Shown: positions 1-7,202 of the stretch, one piece after another
How the letters are laid out: each line of letters begins with the position of its first letter
How positions within the stretch are numbered: the first letter of the stretch is position 1
Assembly (NCBI GenBank): GCA_964513655.1
Contig: CAZENQ010000129.1
Coordinates: 1 to 8,093, forward strand
Length of the DNA: 8,093 nt
Reading direction: 5' to 3'
Origin: G020350405 sp964513655
GTDB lineage: Bacteria; Planctomycetota; Phycisphaerae; Sedimentisphaerales; Anaerobacaceae
Notes under the pieces: generated by a model
Told to the model about the DNA's origin: nothing
The model's database searches: none
What the model saw: only the letters and a program-made list of their open reading frames with translations
Made by a program: the position numbers and the translations under genes

Positions 1-2
1 AT

Positions 3-1247
3 GACGGTGACCCGAACGACGTCCAGCTTGAGCAGTGGAACGAGTGGAATATTGACATGGCCATCTTCGACGCATGCGGCGTGAGCTTGACCGATATCGA
101 CAAGATCCATATCGGCTTTGGTGGACCGCCAATCGGACAGTCAAAGGACGGCGGCTCAGGAACCGTGTACTTCGACGATATCGGGATCTACGCGAGCAGG
201 TGCGTTCCTGGGCTCACTTACTCTCTTGGTGATATATCCGCCGATTGCAATATCGGCCTTGAAGACGTTGAGGTGATGGGAGCAGACTGGCTCGATAGCG
301 ATACCGAAGTTCCACCGGCGGAGCCCTGTGACGCCAATCTTATCGTCCATTACCCGTATGACACCGACGGCGACTTTAACGACGCGTCAGGCCCTCCCTA
401 TTATCACGGTCAGCCCGGCAGCGGCGCCTCGGTATCCGGCAATTCTCTGCAGCTTGATGGAAGCGTAACCAGCTATGTGGAGATACCGTTCGGTGCGGCC
501 AATCCATTTGACGGCTCGACGGATTTCTCAATCGCAATGTGGTTCAAGACGACCGACGACGGCATCCTCATCAGCTCATCAAAGCAGGATCCGTGTGACG
601 TCACCACCGCTCCTGAATTCTACGACCGTGCCATGTCGGTCTATCCGGTCGTAGCTGATGGTTGGGTTCCTGGTAAGCTAACAGACCATGTTGTGGTCTA
701 TGAGAATCAGCTCAGTAGCTGGACATGGTCAGATAACCTTGCTCTTTTTGACGATCAGTGGCATCACGCAGCGATTACTTATGACGCCGATGGTGGATGG
801 GATGAAGAACAGAGCGCTATCACGGGACTTTGCAGGGTCTATGTGGACGGCTACGCACCGACGATTGAGGAGGCGTTAGGGGCAGGCAACTTCGACCCGA
901 ACATTCCCAATGCCCACCTTGATACGGTGCTGATCGGCTATACTTACAACCCTGGCATCAAAGATTCGGGTGTTACGTATTTCGCCGGTCGTATCGATGA
1001 TGTTCGGATCTATGACTTTCCTCTTGAGCACAGCCATATTCTGTCGCTTTCCGGTTCAACCGAGAAGGTATACATAGCGAATTCCTCGCTGGCCAATCTG
1101 GCGCCCAAGGACCCGAATCTTTCTCCGGATCCGAATCTTAAGTATGATGCCTACGACCCCAACAACCCTGATATTGTCAACTTCCTTGACTATGACGTTC
1201 TGGCAGATAACTGGCTTGCGGGGCCGCTACTATGGCCGCCTCTGTAA
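3..1247 (+). CDS. Secreted LamG-domain protein with dockerin-like motifs, 5'-truncated
   Basis: The frame is open from base 3, the first in-frame ATG (57) has no special claim, and the stop is TAA at 1245-1247. I therefore read this as the last ~414 residues of a longer protein. About the first 65 visible residues end in a beta-rich stretch closing with GTVYFDDIGIYASRC, typical of a carbohydrate-binding-like sandwich domain. A dockerin-like segment follows (GDISADCNIGLEDVEVMGADWL, bases ~228-293). A LamG/concanavalin A-like domain spans bases ~330-1050, with DQWHHAAITYD and the hallmark GRIDDVRIYDFPLE. After a DPN-rich linker, a second dockerin-like motif (NFLDYDVLADNWLAG) ends the protein. 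The family usually binds or degrades glycans outside the cell. No catalytic domain is visible here, so the enzyme part, if any, lies upstream. It converges on the GH95-like gene. The architecture is strongly planctomycetal. Confidence 0.88.
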   Translation, partial: DGDPNDVQLEQWNEWNIDMAIFDACGVSLTDIDKIHIGFGGPPIGQSKDGGSGTVYFDDIGIYASRCVPGLTYSLGDISADCNIGLEDVEVMGADWLDSDTEVPPAEPCDANLIVHYPYDTDGDFNDASGPPYYHGQPGSGASVSGNSLQLDGSVTSYVEIPFGAANPFDGSTDFSIAMWFKTTDDGILISSSKQDPCDVTTAPEFYDRAMSVYPVVADGWVPGKLTDHVVVYENQLSSWTWSDNLALFDDQWHHAAITYDADGGWDEEQSAITGLCRVYVDGYAPTIEEALGAGNFDPNIPNAHLDTVLIGYTYNPGIKDSGVTYFAGRIDDVRIYDFPLEHSHILSLSGSTEKVYIANSSLANLAPKDPNLSPDPNLKYDAYDPNNPDIVNFLDYDVLADNWLAGPLLWPPL

Positions 1248-1262
1248 GCGGCGTTTATATAA

Positions 1263-1281
1263 GGCTAAATAATATTTAGCC
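1263..1281. terminator. AT-rich hairpin just after the LamG gene
   Basis: GGCTAAAT (1263-1270) pairs perfectly with ATTTAGCC (1274-1281) around a 3-base loop, starting 16 bases past the LamG stop codon. The stem is AT-rich and no T-run follows, so termination is a guess from position; an mRNA 3'-end stabilising stem is equally possible. Confidence 0.4.
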
Positions 1282-1298
1282 AATGAGTTGCACCAGTT

Positions 1299-1334
1299 CG
1301 GGGCCTATGCTGAATTACTTTGGTATAGGCCCCG
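1299..1334. terminator. 10-bp GC-rich hairpin between convergent genes
   Basis: CGGGGCCTAT (1299-1308) and ATAGGCCCCG (1325-1334) are perfect reverse complements with a 16-base loop. It sits 52 bases after the LamG stop and 200 bases beyond the stop of the opposing GH95-like gene, so it could serve transcripts from both sides. Neither side shows a U-tract, so it is not a textbook intrinsic terminator. Confidence 0.45.
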
Positions 1335-1533
1335 CTTGTATATTAGTATGGCCTGCGACCCATAGCGGAACCGGTTTTTCAGGTGAAAGATTCCCCTCTG
1401 GAGCCAGCGGGGACGCTGGAGCTGACTTGTCCGACATTGGAGGTAACTGATGGGAAACTCGGAACTGGGATTCAGTAATTTGTGCAGTGGTGCCAGACTC
1501 TCGAAACAAATGGAGAGATTTACCCGCAAGGTT
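1335..1533. other. Gene-free stretch with a GNRA-capped hairpin
   Basis: Two overlapping minus-strand open frames cover part of this stretch, but neither resembles a known family or has a clear ribosome binding site. CCAGCG (1404-1409) pairs with CGCTGG (1414-1419) around GGGA, which fits a GNRA tetraloop, and CTGGAGC recurs at 1398-1404 and 1416-1422. It lies in the 3' flank of the GH95-like gene. I could not match it to a known RNA family. Confidence 0.35.
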
Positions 1534-3831
1534 TTATTTCAAGATCATCCTTTCCCGTACTGCTTGAATCCGGCGATGCATCTGTTCTAATGTAACATCT
1601 CCAGGGACAAGGGATATCTTCTCACTTTCACTGGTCTTAAACGTAAATCGATTGCCTTTGAGCACCTCGGCTTTGCTGCCATTGCGGTAAAGCGTAACTT
1701 CCTTGCCTGGCCAGGGATTGAGTACGGTGCAGTCGCGACCTTTCTCACTCTCGACAATCGCATACTGAACTTGTCCATCCATGTATCCGCTTGAAACCAG
1801 AAATGCCCCGACCGCACGCAACCGACCAAAACGGGCTTCTTTATCTTTCGGCCAGACAGGAAAGAAACGCAAAACCTTTTCATGGCTTTGCAACAGCATC
1901 TCATTGATGCCGGCAGTTACGCCGCTGCAGGATTCAATGCCACCGCCACCCTGAAAAATCCAAAGGTTGTCAAAACCTGTTGTCTTAATCCTCTTACGCA
2001 TCATCGAAAGGATGTACTCCGGGTCATATCCCACACGTGCCGTGGCGGCAAATACGTGCGGGACGCTGCTGCCGCTTGTTGTCCAACGGCTCTCGGGCCA
2101 AGCCCTGATTTCATCATGTGCCTGCTGCAGAATCTTGGGATCCGAATCCAATCCTATCACGCCCGAAGGCCACACGAAATCCACAACTATACCGAATACA
2201 CCCTTGTTGCTCGGCTCACTTAGATGCGTCAGAATATGACGCCACTTCTCATGCCGGTCTGTATCTACACCCATCTCTGTGGTGACGTCAATCATGCCTT
2301 TAAAGAACATTCGAATCAGCCCCAAAGAGCGACGTGGGTTCTTCTGGCCAAAACCCTTTCGCCAGTCCTCTCCCTGCCATGGGCCAACTTCACCCTCAGC
2401 GTCGTCGTAATCCACGTAGCGACCGTTCTCGAACTTCAGATAATCCTCCCAAAAATTCGCCACCTCAATGAGAAATGGATAGACCTTTCGGGCATACTCC
2501 AGGTCATACGTATGATAGAAACGCATAAGCATGTTGACAGTACAGAAGACTGCATTGCTCTTCTGGCCATAGAAGCCTCCGGTTGACCATTCTGTTGACA
2601 CATCCAAACCCATGGGGCCGATTCCCACATTGTAATAAACTCCCTTGGCATTAAGCAGTTTCCGGGCAAATTCTTTGCCCTTGGGGATGTACTGGAGGAC
2701 CGGTGTGTCATACGGCTCCGCCAATTCAACGTGGTTGGAAGAATAGACGCCTAACCAAGGGGCCTGGTGGTTGTAGTTTAAGTGATAGTCGCCGGCCCAG
2801 CCAGGTTCATCAGTGGTTAACCAGTTTCCCCACAGTCCTGGTGGGAAGTTCTTATTCCGACTGCAACATGCAAGGATATATTGCGAACCATACCAGTATT
2901 TCTCAATCAGAGGGTCGCCGATTTCGATAAACGACTTCGCCCAAAAATCCTGCCACCAGGCTTTATGCTTCCTGCGGAGCGATCCGATATCCTTTAAGGT
3001 AATATTCTCGATGCGTTTGCGGGCTTTTTCCAGATATTCATCAGTATCGTGGTTGGTCAAAATTGATGCGACAACTATCACAGGTTCACCCGGCGGTTGC
3101 AAGTTAAATCGGTCGGAGGCCCACCCCATCGTCCCCGAAGGCAATTTCTTATCTCCATGACGCAGCTGCCGCATAACTACAGCCGCTTCTGTTGGCCAGT
3201 CCAAATCCTCGCCTATAAATTTGCGTGTTGCCCAATAGCCGTCCTTGATTGGTCCGCAGGCTATTTCAGAATTGTTGCCGCTCTTAGGCGTCAGCAAAAC
3301 GTCCACATTCAACTCCATAAAACGTTCTTCGCCTAACCAACCGCCGTCACCCACTAATTCGATTACCAACAAATTTTCCGTTGCGGCTACCCAGCTACGC
3401 ATCTTTATGGTAACCCCTCCTTTCTTGAAGACTGATTGTGTCTCGCCTTCATATAGGATTTGTTCCACGCGATACGAAGCACCTTCAAACTGCGGCAGTT
3501 TAATATCTATCCAGCCGACAACGCAGGGCATACTGAACGGCCAATGTGGTTTTGCCTTCCAGAAGTCATTCTTGGATATCCAAAAGCGTTGAGCTTCAGG
3601 TGAACCGCTGATCACAACACCTACATCCCCATTCCCTATGATTGGCCCATCAACTGTCAATGTCGTTGGGACTCTTTTAGGTGGTGATGTAAAAACCCCC
3701 TTGTATTGTGGCAAAATCCGCGCTGCTTCGTCTCTTACAATTTGTTCTACTGTTTCTGCACAGCATGTCCCCGCTGGCAAACAGCCCAGAACAATTACGG
3801 TAACAATCATCGGCCATCTCTTTGCCCTCAT
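1534..3831 (-). CDS. GH95-like (alpha/alpha)6-barrel glycoside hydrolase, exported
   Basis: A 765-residue protein with an N-terminal export signal (basic start, hydrophobic core, likely cleavage after TCCA near residue 25). Two ATGs stand in tandem. The second (3829-3831) lies 6 bases from an AGGAG sequence, against 3 for the first, so I chose it. The N-terminal beta domain carries IGNGDVGVVISG (residues ~65-76), like the GH95 IGNGxLGAM motif. The barrel has GDYHLNYNHQAPW (~347-359), matching the GH95 segment whose N-x-N pair assists catalysis (here N352 and N354), then SCSGVTAGINEMLLQSHE (~634-651) and a C-terminal beta domain. The Asp that acts through water in characterised 1,2-alpha-L-fucosidases aligns by eye with E633 (IES instead of QID). 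I therefore call it GH95-like with unknown sugar specificity. It is the last gene of the operon, 109 bases after the upstream propeller gene. Confidence 0.85.
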   Translation of the reverse strand: MRAKRWPMIVTVIVLGCLPAGTCCAETVEQIVRDEAARILPQYKGVFTSPPKRVPTTLTVDGPIIGNGDVGVVISGSPEAQRFWISKNDFWKAKPHWPFSMPCVVGWIDIKLPQFEGASYRVEQILYEGETQSVFKKGGVTIKMRSWVAATENLLVIELVGDGGWLGEERFMELNVDVLLTPKSGNNSEIACGPIKDGYWATRKFIGEDLDWPTEAAVVMRQLRHGDKKLPSGTMGWASDRFNLQPPGEPVIVVASILTNHDTDEYLEKARKRIENITLKDIGSLRRKHKAWWQDFWAKSFIEIGDPLIEKYWYGSQYILACCSRNKNFPPGLWGNWLTTDEPGWAGDYHLNYNHQAPWLGVYSSNHVELAEPYDTPVLQYIPKGKEFARKLLNAKGVYYNVGIGPMGLDVSTEWSTGGFYGQKSNAVFCTVNMLMRFYHTYDLEYARKVYPFLIEVANFWEDYLKFENGRYVDYDDAEGEVGPWQGEDWRKGFGQKNPRRSLGLIRMFFKGMIDVTTEMGVDTDRHEKWRHILTHLSEPSNKGVFGIVVDFVWPSGVIGLDSDPKILQQAHDEIRAWPESRWTTSGSSVPHVFAATARVGYDPEYILSMMRKRIKTTGFDNLWIFQGGGGIESCSGVTAGINEMLLQSHEKVLRFFPVWPKDKEARFGRLRAVGAFLVSSGYMDGQVQYAIVESEKGRDCTVLNPWPGKEVTLYRNGSKAEVLKGNRFTFKTSESEKISLVPGDVTLEQMHRRIQAVRERMILK

Positions 3832-3837
3832 CATATG

Positions 3838-3842
3838 CTCCT
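3838..3842 (-). promoter_or_regulatory. Ribosome binding site deciding the GH95-like start
   Basis: The minus strand reads AAAGGAG, with the AGGAG core at 3842-3838, then CATATG and the second ATG of an ATGATG pair. The 6-base spacing favours the start at 3831; from the ATG at 3834 the spacing would be only 3. Confidence 0.65.
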
Positions 3843-3940
3843 TTCAAGAAAATGCCATGTATCCTATTCGAACCTGTTACTCTACACTTCTGAGCTCAAA
3901 CTTCAAAGTTATATTACTTCTGTCAGTGACCCGTTATAGT

Positions 3941-5128
3941 TCATTGAAGTCTCCCGCCTTCAAAACATCTCTCGACATTTATCCTGGATATACCCAGGTG
4001 CTCACACCAGGGGCAACCATGCTCATCGTTTGCATTGGTAGGCCAACCACCCGGGATATCATGATTCTTCCATCTCAAAGTGTAGTATAAATAGATGTCG
4101 GGATATTCAATACGGGACTGGACCTCTGCAAATGCCGATGCATTTTGAAGCCCGGAGGTTGGCAGGGCCGGCTCATTTCCAAAATGATGCCAGTTAAATC
4201 CATCATTACTCCAGGCATAACCTATGCTTTCCGGACGGTCGCCTTCATCACTGGTCCCGCCGTAGAACATATGGAACGCCCCATTATAATAAAAAATATC
4301 GGCCTCTGAAAAACCCAGTGCATCCCAACTGGAAGAGGGCTTAAGAATTGGCTCGGGATTATCATTGCTGGGATACATTGTCCATGGCCCGTAAATCGAA
4401 GAAGCTGTTGCCATATACATATAACCATAATCGTAGGCAAGCTCGTTATATTGGCTCATGTACATATAATATGTTCCGTCAACTTTAACAACACCGCCGA
4501 GATAGTATCCACCCCCTTTGTTAACAGTAGGTTCGAAATAGGCGACAGGATTACCGGCATACTTCGTCCATGGGCCTAAAGGATTGTCGGCTGTAGCAAT
4601 ACCAACGCTACAGAGTTCCGCCTCTTCAACATCACTTTCTTCATCAAGCGTAACGCCATTATAAAGCATGTAGTATACTCCATCTTCTTTAAAGACGTCC
4701 GCGCAAGCGACGTAATAATCTTCCCAGCTATCTTGTTCTGTTTCCAAAAGAACTGGATTTCCGGAATACCTTTCCCATGGGCCCGTAGGACTATCACTTG
4801 TCGCAACACCGATTCGATAAACCCAATTCAAGCTGGCCGGCTCACCGTGGTAATACCAGTAATACCTCCCTTCGTCATAGAAGATATCGCTGCATTCCAT
4901 AACTCCACCATCCCATTCATTACGCCCTCCCGTGGGATAGAGGGCTGGATTAGTTTCATAAGTAACCTTAAACTTTCCTTCCTGTAACAAAGGGCCGCCC
5001 TTTTGTGATCTTTGCCGGCTTTTTGAAGCTGTTTTTGAATTACAAGAAACAGATGTTAAGGACACAACTAAAACCAACAAAATAATACTTATTGTATGCA
5101 CGGAAATTCTTACACCTTTACGATTCAT
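3941..5128 (-). CDS. GH43-like five-bladed beta-propeller lipoprotein (copy 2)
   Basis: A 395-residue protein with a hydrophobic N-terminal segment (residues ~10-28) ending T-S-V-S-C29. This fits the lipoprotein signal pattern, so it is probably membrane-anchored by a lipid. The rest is a propeller of the GH43/GH117-like type. Blade motifs of the form FYDEGRYYWYYHG, DGVYYMLYNG, DGTYYMYMS and YNGAFHMFYGG alternate with GPWxxYxxNPV loops (~117-126 and ~186-195). Candidate acidic active-site residues are D81 (ECSD), D144 (ACADVF) and E275 (GFSEAD), by analogy with the Asp/Asp/Glu set of GH43. The family assignment is by fold pattern only and the substrate is unknown. Its ATG overlaps the TGA of the upstream paralogue (ATGA, 5125-5128), which suggests translational coupling. 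An AAGGA ribosome binding site lies 9 bases before the start. It aligns end to end with that paralogue, so the pair arose by duplication. Confidence 0.83.
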   Translation of the reverse strand: MNRKGVRISVHTISIILLVLVVSLTSVSCNSKTASKSRQRSQKGGPLLQEGKFKVTYETNPALYPTGGRNEWDGGVMECSDIFYDEGRYYWYYHGEPASLNWVYRIGVATSDSPTGPWERYSGNPVLLETEQDSWEDYYVACADVFKEDGVYYMLYNGVTLDEESDVEEAELCSVGIATADNPLGPWTKYAGNPVAYFEPTVNKGGGYYLGGVVKVDGTYYMYMSQYNELAYDYGYMYMATASSIYGPWTMYPSNDNPEPILKPSSSWDALGFSEADIFYYNGAFHMFYGGTSDEGDRPESIGYAWSNDGFNWHHFGNEPALPTSGLQNASAFAEVQSRIEYPDIYLYYTLRWKNHDIPGGWPTNANDEHGCPWCEHLGISRINVERCFEGGRLQ

Positions 5129-6213
5129 TTTGCTCTTTCCTTCATTTCATTGCCATCATCTATCTCTATAATTTGAATTCCCAAATCTTCTATCCAGGGA
5201 AACCACTCTTCGTTGTATCCTTGGGGAGTAGATTTATACCTTAGTGTATGATAAAGGTAAATTCTGGGATATTCGATTATCGAATGAACCTCTGCAAACG
5301 AAAAAGCGTTATCAACGTTTCTGATAGGACAAACGGGATTTTCGTGATACTTGGTCCAGTGCACTCCGTCAGCGCTCCAGGCATAGCCGATGCTTTCTTC
5401 GCGTTCTTCGTTTTTCTTTGTTCCGCCGTAGAATGCATGGAACGTCCCATTGTAATAGTGAACTTCAAATTCCGAGAATCCACCTGCGTCCCATTCCCCC
5501 TCGTTGCCGGCTAATATGACCGGCTTTTTTCTTCTTCTCCAGGGACCTTCAGGCGACTTTGCGGTGGCTAAATAACAATGTCCATAATCCGGAACAATCT
5601 GGTCAAAATAAGTTGCGAACATATACCATATATCCCTGACCTTCATAATTGCACCCAAATAATGACCTTTTCCCGGGGGGTATTTCATAACAGGATTTGT
5701 ATCACTTTTAGTCCAGGGCCCTAAAGGATGGTCTGCGTAGGCAATTCCTAATCCAACCGCCTCACCTTTTTTCGTATCTTTTGAGCCGTTGTAAAACATA
5801 ATGTATCTGCCCTTCTGCTTAACAACAAAAGCGCAAGCCACATAATAGCTTTCCCAGGTGCCCGACTCCGATTTTAATATTGGATTCTTATTATATTTTT
5901 CCCAGGGGCCTAAAGCGTTTCTCGAAGTGGCAGCGCCAATCTGGTATCCTTTTGAGCCCGAGCCGTGATAATACCAGTAATACGTCCCGTTATCATAAAA
6001 GGCATCTGAACTTTCTATACACCTGCTGTCCCAGAACCTATCACCGCTCTTTGAAGAAGGGTCCGGCACGGTTATCGCGGGGTTGGGACCGGGGACATGC
6101 TTGAAATTGCCGACTTTAAGCAGTGGTTCATTTTTAGTCGGTTCCGGGATAGTTCTACAATTTAAGCATAAACATCCAAAAAGAACCAAAAATAAAATAG
6201 TAATTTTCCCCAT
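5125..6213 (-). CDS. GH43-like five-bladed beta-propeller lipoprotein (copy 1)
   Basis: A 362-residue protein from the ATG at 6211-6213, chosen because GAGGTG lies 6 bases upstream and the signal peptide then begins MGKITILFLVLFGC. An in-frame ATG at 6264 would put 17 poorly fitting residues before the signal. L-F-G-C13 fits a lipobox. The propeller body mirrors the downstream gene: SSDAFYDNGTYYWYYHG, GRYIMFYNG, DIWYMFATY, YNGTFHAFYGG and ESIGYAWSADG, with GPWEKYNKNP and GPWTKSDTNP loops. D70 and E248 match D81 and E275 of the paralogue, but the position of D144 there is F129 here (ACAFVV). This copy may therefore be altered in catalysis or specialised for binding. It is the first gene of the operon. 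Whether it cleaves or only binds glycan cannot be decided from the sequence. Confidence 0.83.
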   Translation of the reverse strand: MGKITILFLVLFGCLCLNCRTIPEPTKNEPLLKVGNFKHVPGPNPAITVPDPSSKSGDRFWDSRCIESSDAFYDNGTYYWYYHGSGSKGYQIGAATSRNALGPWEKYNKNPILKSESGTWESYYVACAFVVKQKGRYIMFYNGSKDTKKGEAVGLGIAYADHPLGPWTKSDTNPVMKYPPGKGHYLGAIMKVRDIWYMFATYFDQIVPDYGHCYLATAKSPEGPWRRRKKPVILAGNEGEWDAGGFSEFEVHYYNGTFHAFYGGTKKNEEREESIGYAWSADGVHWTKYHENPVCPIRNVDNAFSFAEVHSIIEYPRIYLYHTLRYKSTPQGYNEEWFPWIEDLGIQIIEIDDGNEMKERAK

Positions 6214-6219
6214 TCGTTT

Positions 6220-6225
6220 CACCTC
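6220..6225 (-). promoter_or_regulatory. Ribosome binding site of the first propeller gene
   Basis: The minus strand reads GAGGTG, then AAACGA, then ATG. The strong match and the 6-base spacing set the start at 6213 rather than at the longer ATG at 6264. Confidence 0.7.
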
Positions 6226-6335
6226 GCTACAAAAAGGTAAATAAGCTTTGGCTGCCGGAGTCAAACATCATTTTTCCTACTCGGGACACCAAACATTTAT
6301 CTACTCGGTTACAATGCTGAGCCGAATCTTTGGGT

Positions 6336-6363
6336 AGAATATCAAATCCGCCTTGAAAATCAA
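6336..6363 (-). promoter_or_regulatory. Weak sigma70-like promoter candidate for the operon
   Basis: On the minus strand TTGATT (6363-6358) and TATTCT (6341-6336) are separated by 16 bases, each matching 4 of 6 consensus positions. The -10 box is about 120 bases ahead of the first ATG. Promoter rules in this phylum are poorly known, so this is only a candidate. Confidence 0.25.
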
Positions 6364-6419
6364 CCTTTGTTATTGACGCGGTATGATGCCATGGTGACTG
6401 TAATTAGTGAGCGTAATCC

Positions 6420-6439
6420 ATACAACCAGAATACAACCA
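6420..6439 (-). promoter_or_regulatory. 11-bp-spaced direct repeat upstream of the operon (possible operator)
   Basis: ATACAACCA occurs at 6420-6428 and again at 6431-6439, i.e. TGGTTGTAT twice in the operon's reading direction. An 11-bp step puts both copies on the same face of the helix, as expected for a dimeric or tandem activator site. It lies ~57 bases before the candidate -35 box. No regulator gene is in the window. Confidence 0.3.
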
Positions 6440-6520
6440 AAACACCAAATAACGTGTAAAATCGCAAAAATTGCAAATCTATAACATTTGTAATATCAAA
6501 GACTTAAAAAAATCTCAAAA

Positions 6521-6586
6521 AACGATGAACGTTTTGAACATACGTTTACCGCAGTAAAGACAACAGTATTATATCCGTTCATCGTT
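6521..6586. repeat. 11-bp inverted repeat pair, 44 bp apart
   Basis: AACGATGAACG (6521-6531) and CGTTCATCGTT (6576-6586) are perfect reverse complements around 44 bases. It could be a long-loop RNA stem or two protein-binding sites in opposite orientation. The surrounding DNA is AT-rich and without a supported gene. Confidence 0.55.
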
Positions 6587-6641
6587 CTAGGAAGATATGG
6601 GTCAATTGTCTGTTGCTTGTTTAAGAAAAACCGTGACATAA

Positions 6642-6747
6642 TTTGCGTCAAAAATGCGTCAGTCGCCAGTGGTAAACCACTTTTAAAAAGCATATGTTTT
6701 TGATTTGTTCACTTGTTAACCACTTGCAAACCTCTTTTTGACGCAAA
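6642..6747. repeat. 13-bp inverted repeat plus half-copies (arm-like sites)
   Basis: TTTGCGTCAAAAA (6642-6654) recurs as its exact reverse complement TTTTTGACGCAAA at 6735-6747, with 80 bases between. TGCGTCA also repeats directly at 6644-6650 and 6655-6661 (11-bp step). Further in, CACTTGnnAAC is tandem at 6710-6720 and 6721-6731. This cluster ends about 50 bases before a tRNA fragment, the place where tyrosine integrases bind arm-type sites. That role is an inference. Confidence 0.5.
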
Positions 6748-6795
6748 AAACAGGCTTTAAGTACTTGTCATTACTATGTTTAGAAGCGACATCCA

Positions 6796-6840
6796 GGACT
6801 TCGAATCCGAAGGTTGCAGGTTCGAGTCCTGCCGGGCGCG
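6796..6840 (+). other. 3' half of tRNA-Arg(UCG): probable integration-site (att) remnant
   Basis: From the anticodon loop onward the match to a tRNA is exact in layout. Loop CTTCGAA (6799-6805) carries anticodon TCG at 6801-6803. The 3' anticodon strand TCCGA and a 5-base variable loop AGGTT follow, then the T-arm GCAGG-TTCGAGT-CCTGC (6816-6832), the 3' acceptor strand CGGGCGC and discriminator G (6840). CCA is not encoded. The 5' side fails: only GGA of the anticodon stem pairs, and no D-arm or 5' acceptor strand (GCGCCCG expected) is found upstream. A tRNA cut at the anticodon loop is the usual product of integration into a tRNA gene. By that geometry the element would lie to the left and old chromosome to the right. 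Confidence 0.72.
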
Positions 6841-6857
6841 TTGGGTTTTGGGTGGAA

Positions 6858-6922
6858 AATCAATCAAATGTGCAGGTTTTTGGAGGGTAGTTGTGTCAAT
6901 CAAAAGTGCATGGGGTGGAAAG
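6858..6922 (+). repeat. Degenerate direct repeat downstream of the tRNA fragment
   Basis: TCAATCAAATGTGCAGG (from 6861) and TCAATCAAAAGTGCATGG (from 6897) are near-identical and about 36 bases apart, each followed by a G/T-rich tail. No gene accompanies them and the role is unknown. Confidence 0.4.
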
Positions 6923-7015
6923 AGAAAATGCCGTTAGAGGAAATTTTAAATTTTAAGCTCTAAACCCTAAACAAATACAAATAAACCAAGATTAAAGACC
7001 AAAACAACACCTGGG

Positions 7016-7071
7016 TCCCGGATCAAGCCCGGGATCTTCGCTTCGCTACGAGCAGAAATTTCGTAACAAGC
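7016..7071. repeat. Two adjacent hairpins in non-coding DNA
   Basis: TCCCGG (7016-7021) pairs with CCGGGA (7029-7034) around ATCAAGC. Immediately after, GCTT-CGC-TACGA (7040-7051) pairs with TCGTA-AC-AAGC (7061-7071) with a small internal mismatch. The first resembles short palindromic intergenic repeats seen in many environmental genomes; that comparison is from memory. Confidence 0.4.
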
Positions 7072-7202
7072 GCGCGGGTTGGGATAATAGGTTGGAGAGG
7101 AGGCGTAAAATGAATGGCGGTTTTTGGGTAGAAAAAAGGGGGTGAGGTTGGTTATTGGGCCAGAAATGGGGTTTTGTTAGGTAAAGGTAAGGAAACGTTC
7201 GA

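Noticed and set aside
1305..1529. Two overlapping minus-strand frames between the convergent genes
   Set aside because: They share the same DNA in different frames, lack clear start signals and show no family features.
1335..1533. Riboswitch or group II intron fragment
   Set aside because: Several hairpins are present, but I could not match a conserved core such as intron domain V or any known riboswitch junction.
1882..2586. Several plus-strand frames opposite the GH95-like gene
   Set aside because: They are antisense shadows of a well-supported coding region and show no family features.
6496..6693. 65-residue minus-strand frame upstream of the operon
   Set aside because: No ribosome binding site precedes its ATG, it resembles no family, and it covers the inverted repeats.
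6765..6840. A complete tRNA-Arg gene
   Set aside because: The expected 5' acceptor strand GCGCCCG and a D-arm are absent upstream, and two of five anticodon-stem pairs fail. Only the 3' half is present.
6784..6960. Plus-strand open frame running through the tRNA fragment
   Set aside because: Its first part is a translation of the tRNA, it has no convincing start signal, and the remainder resembles no protein.
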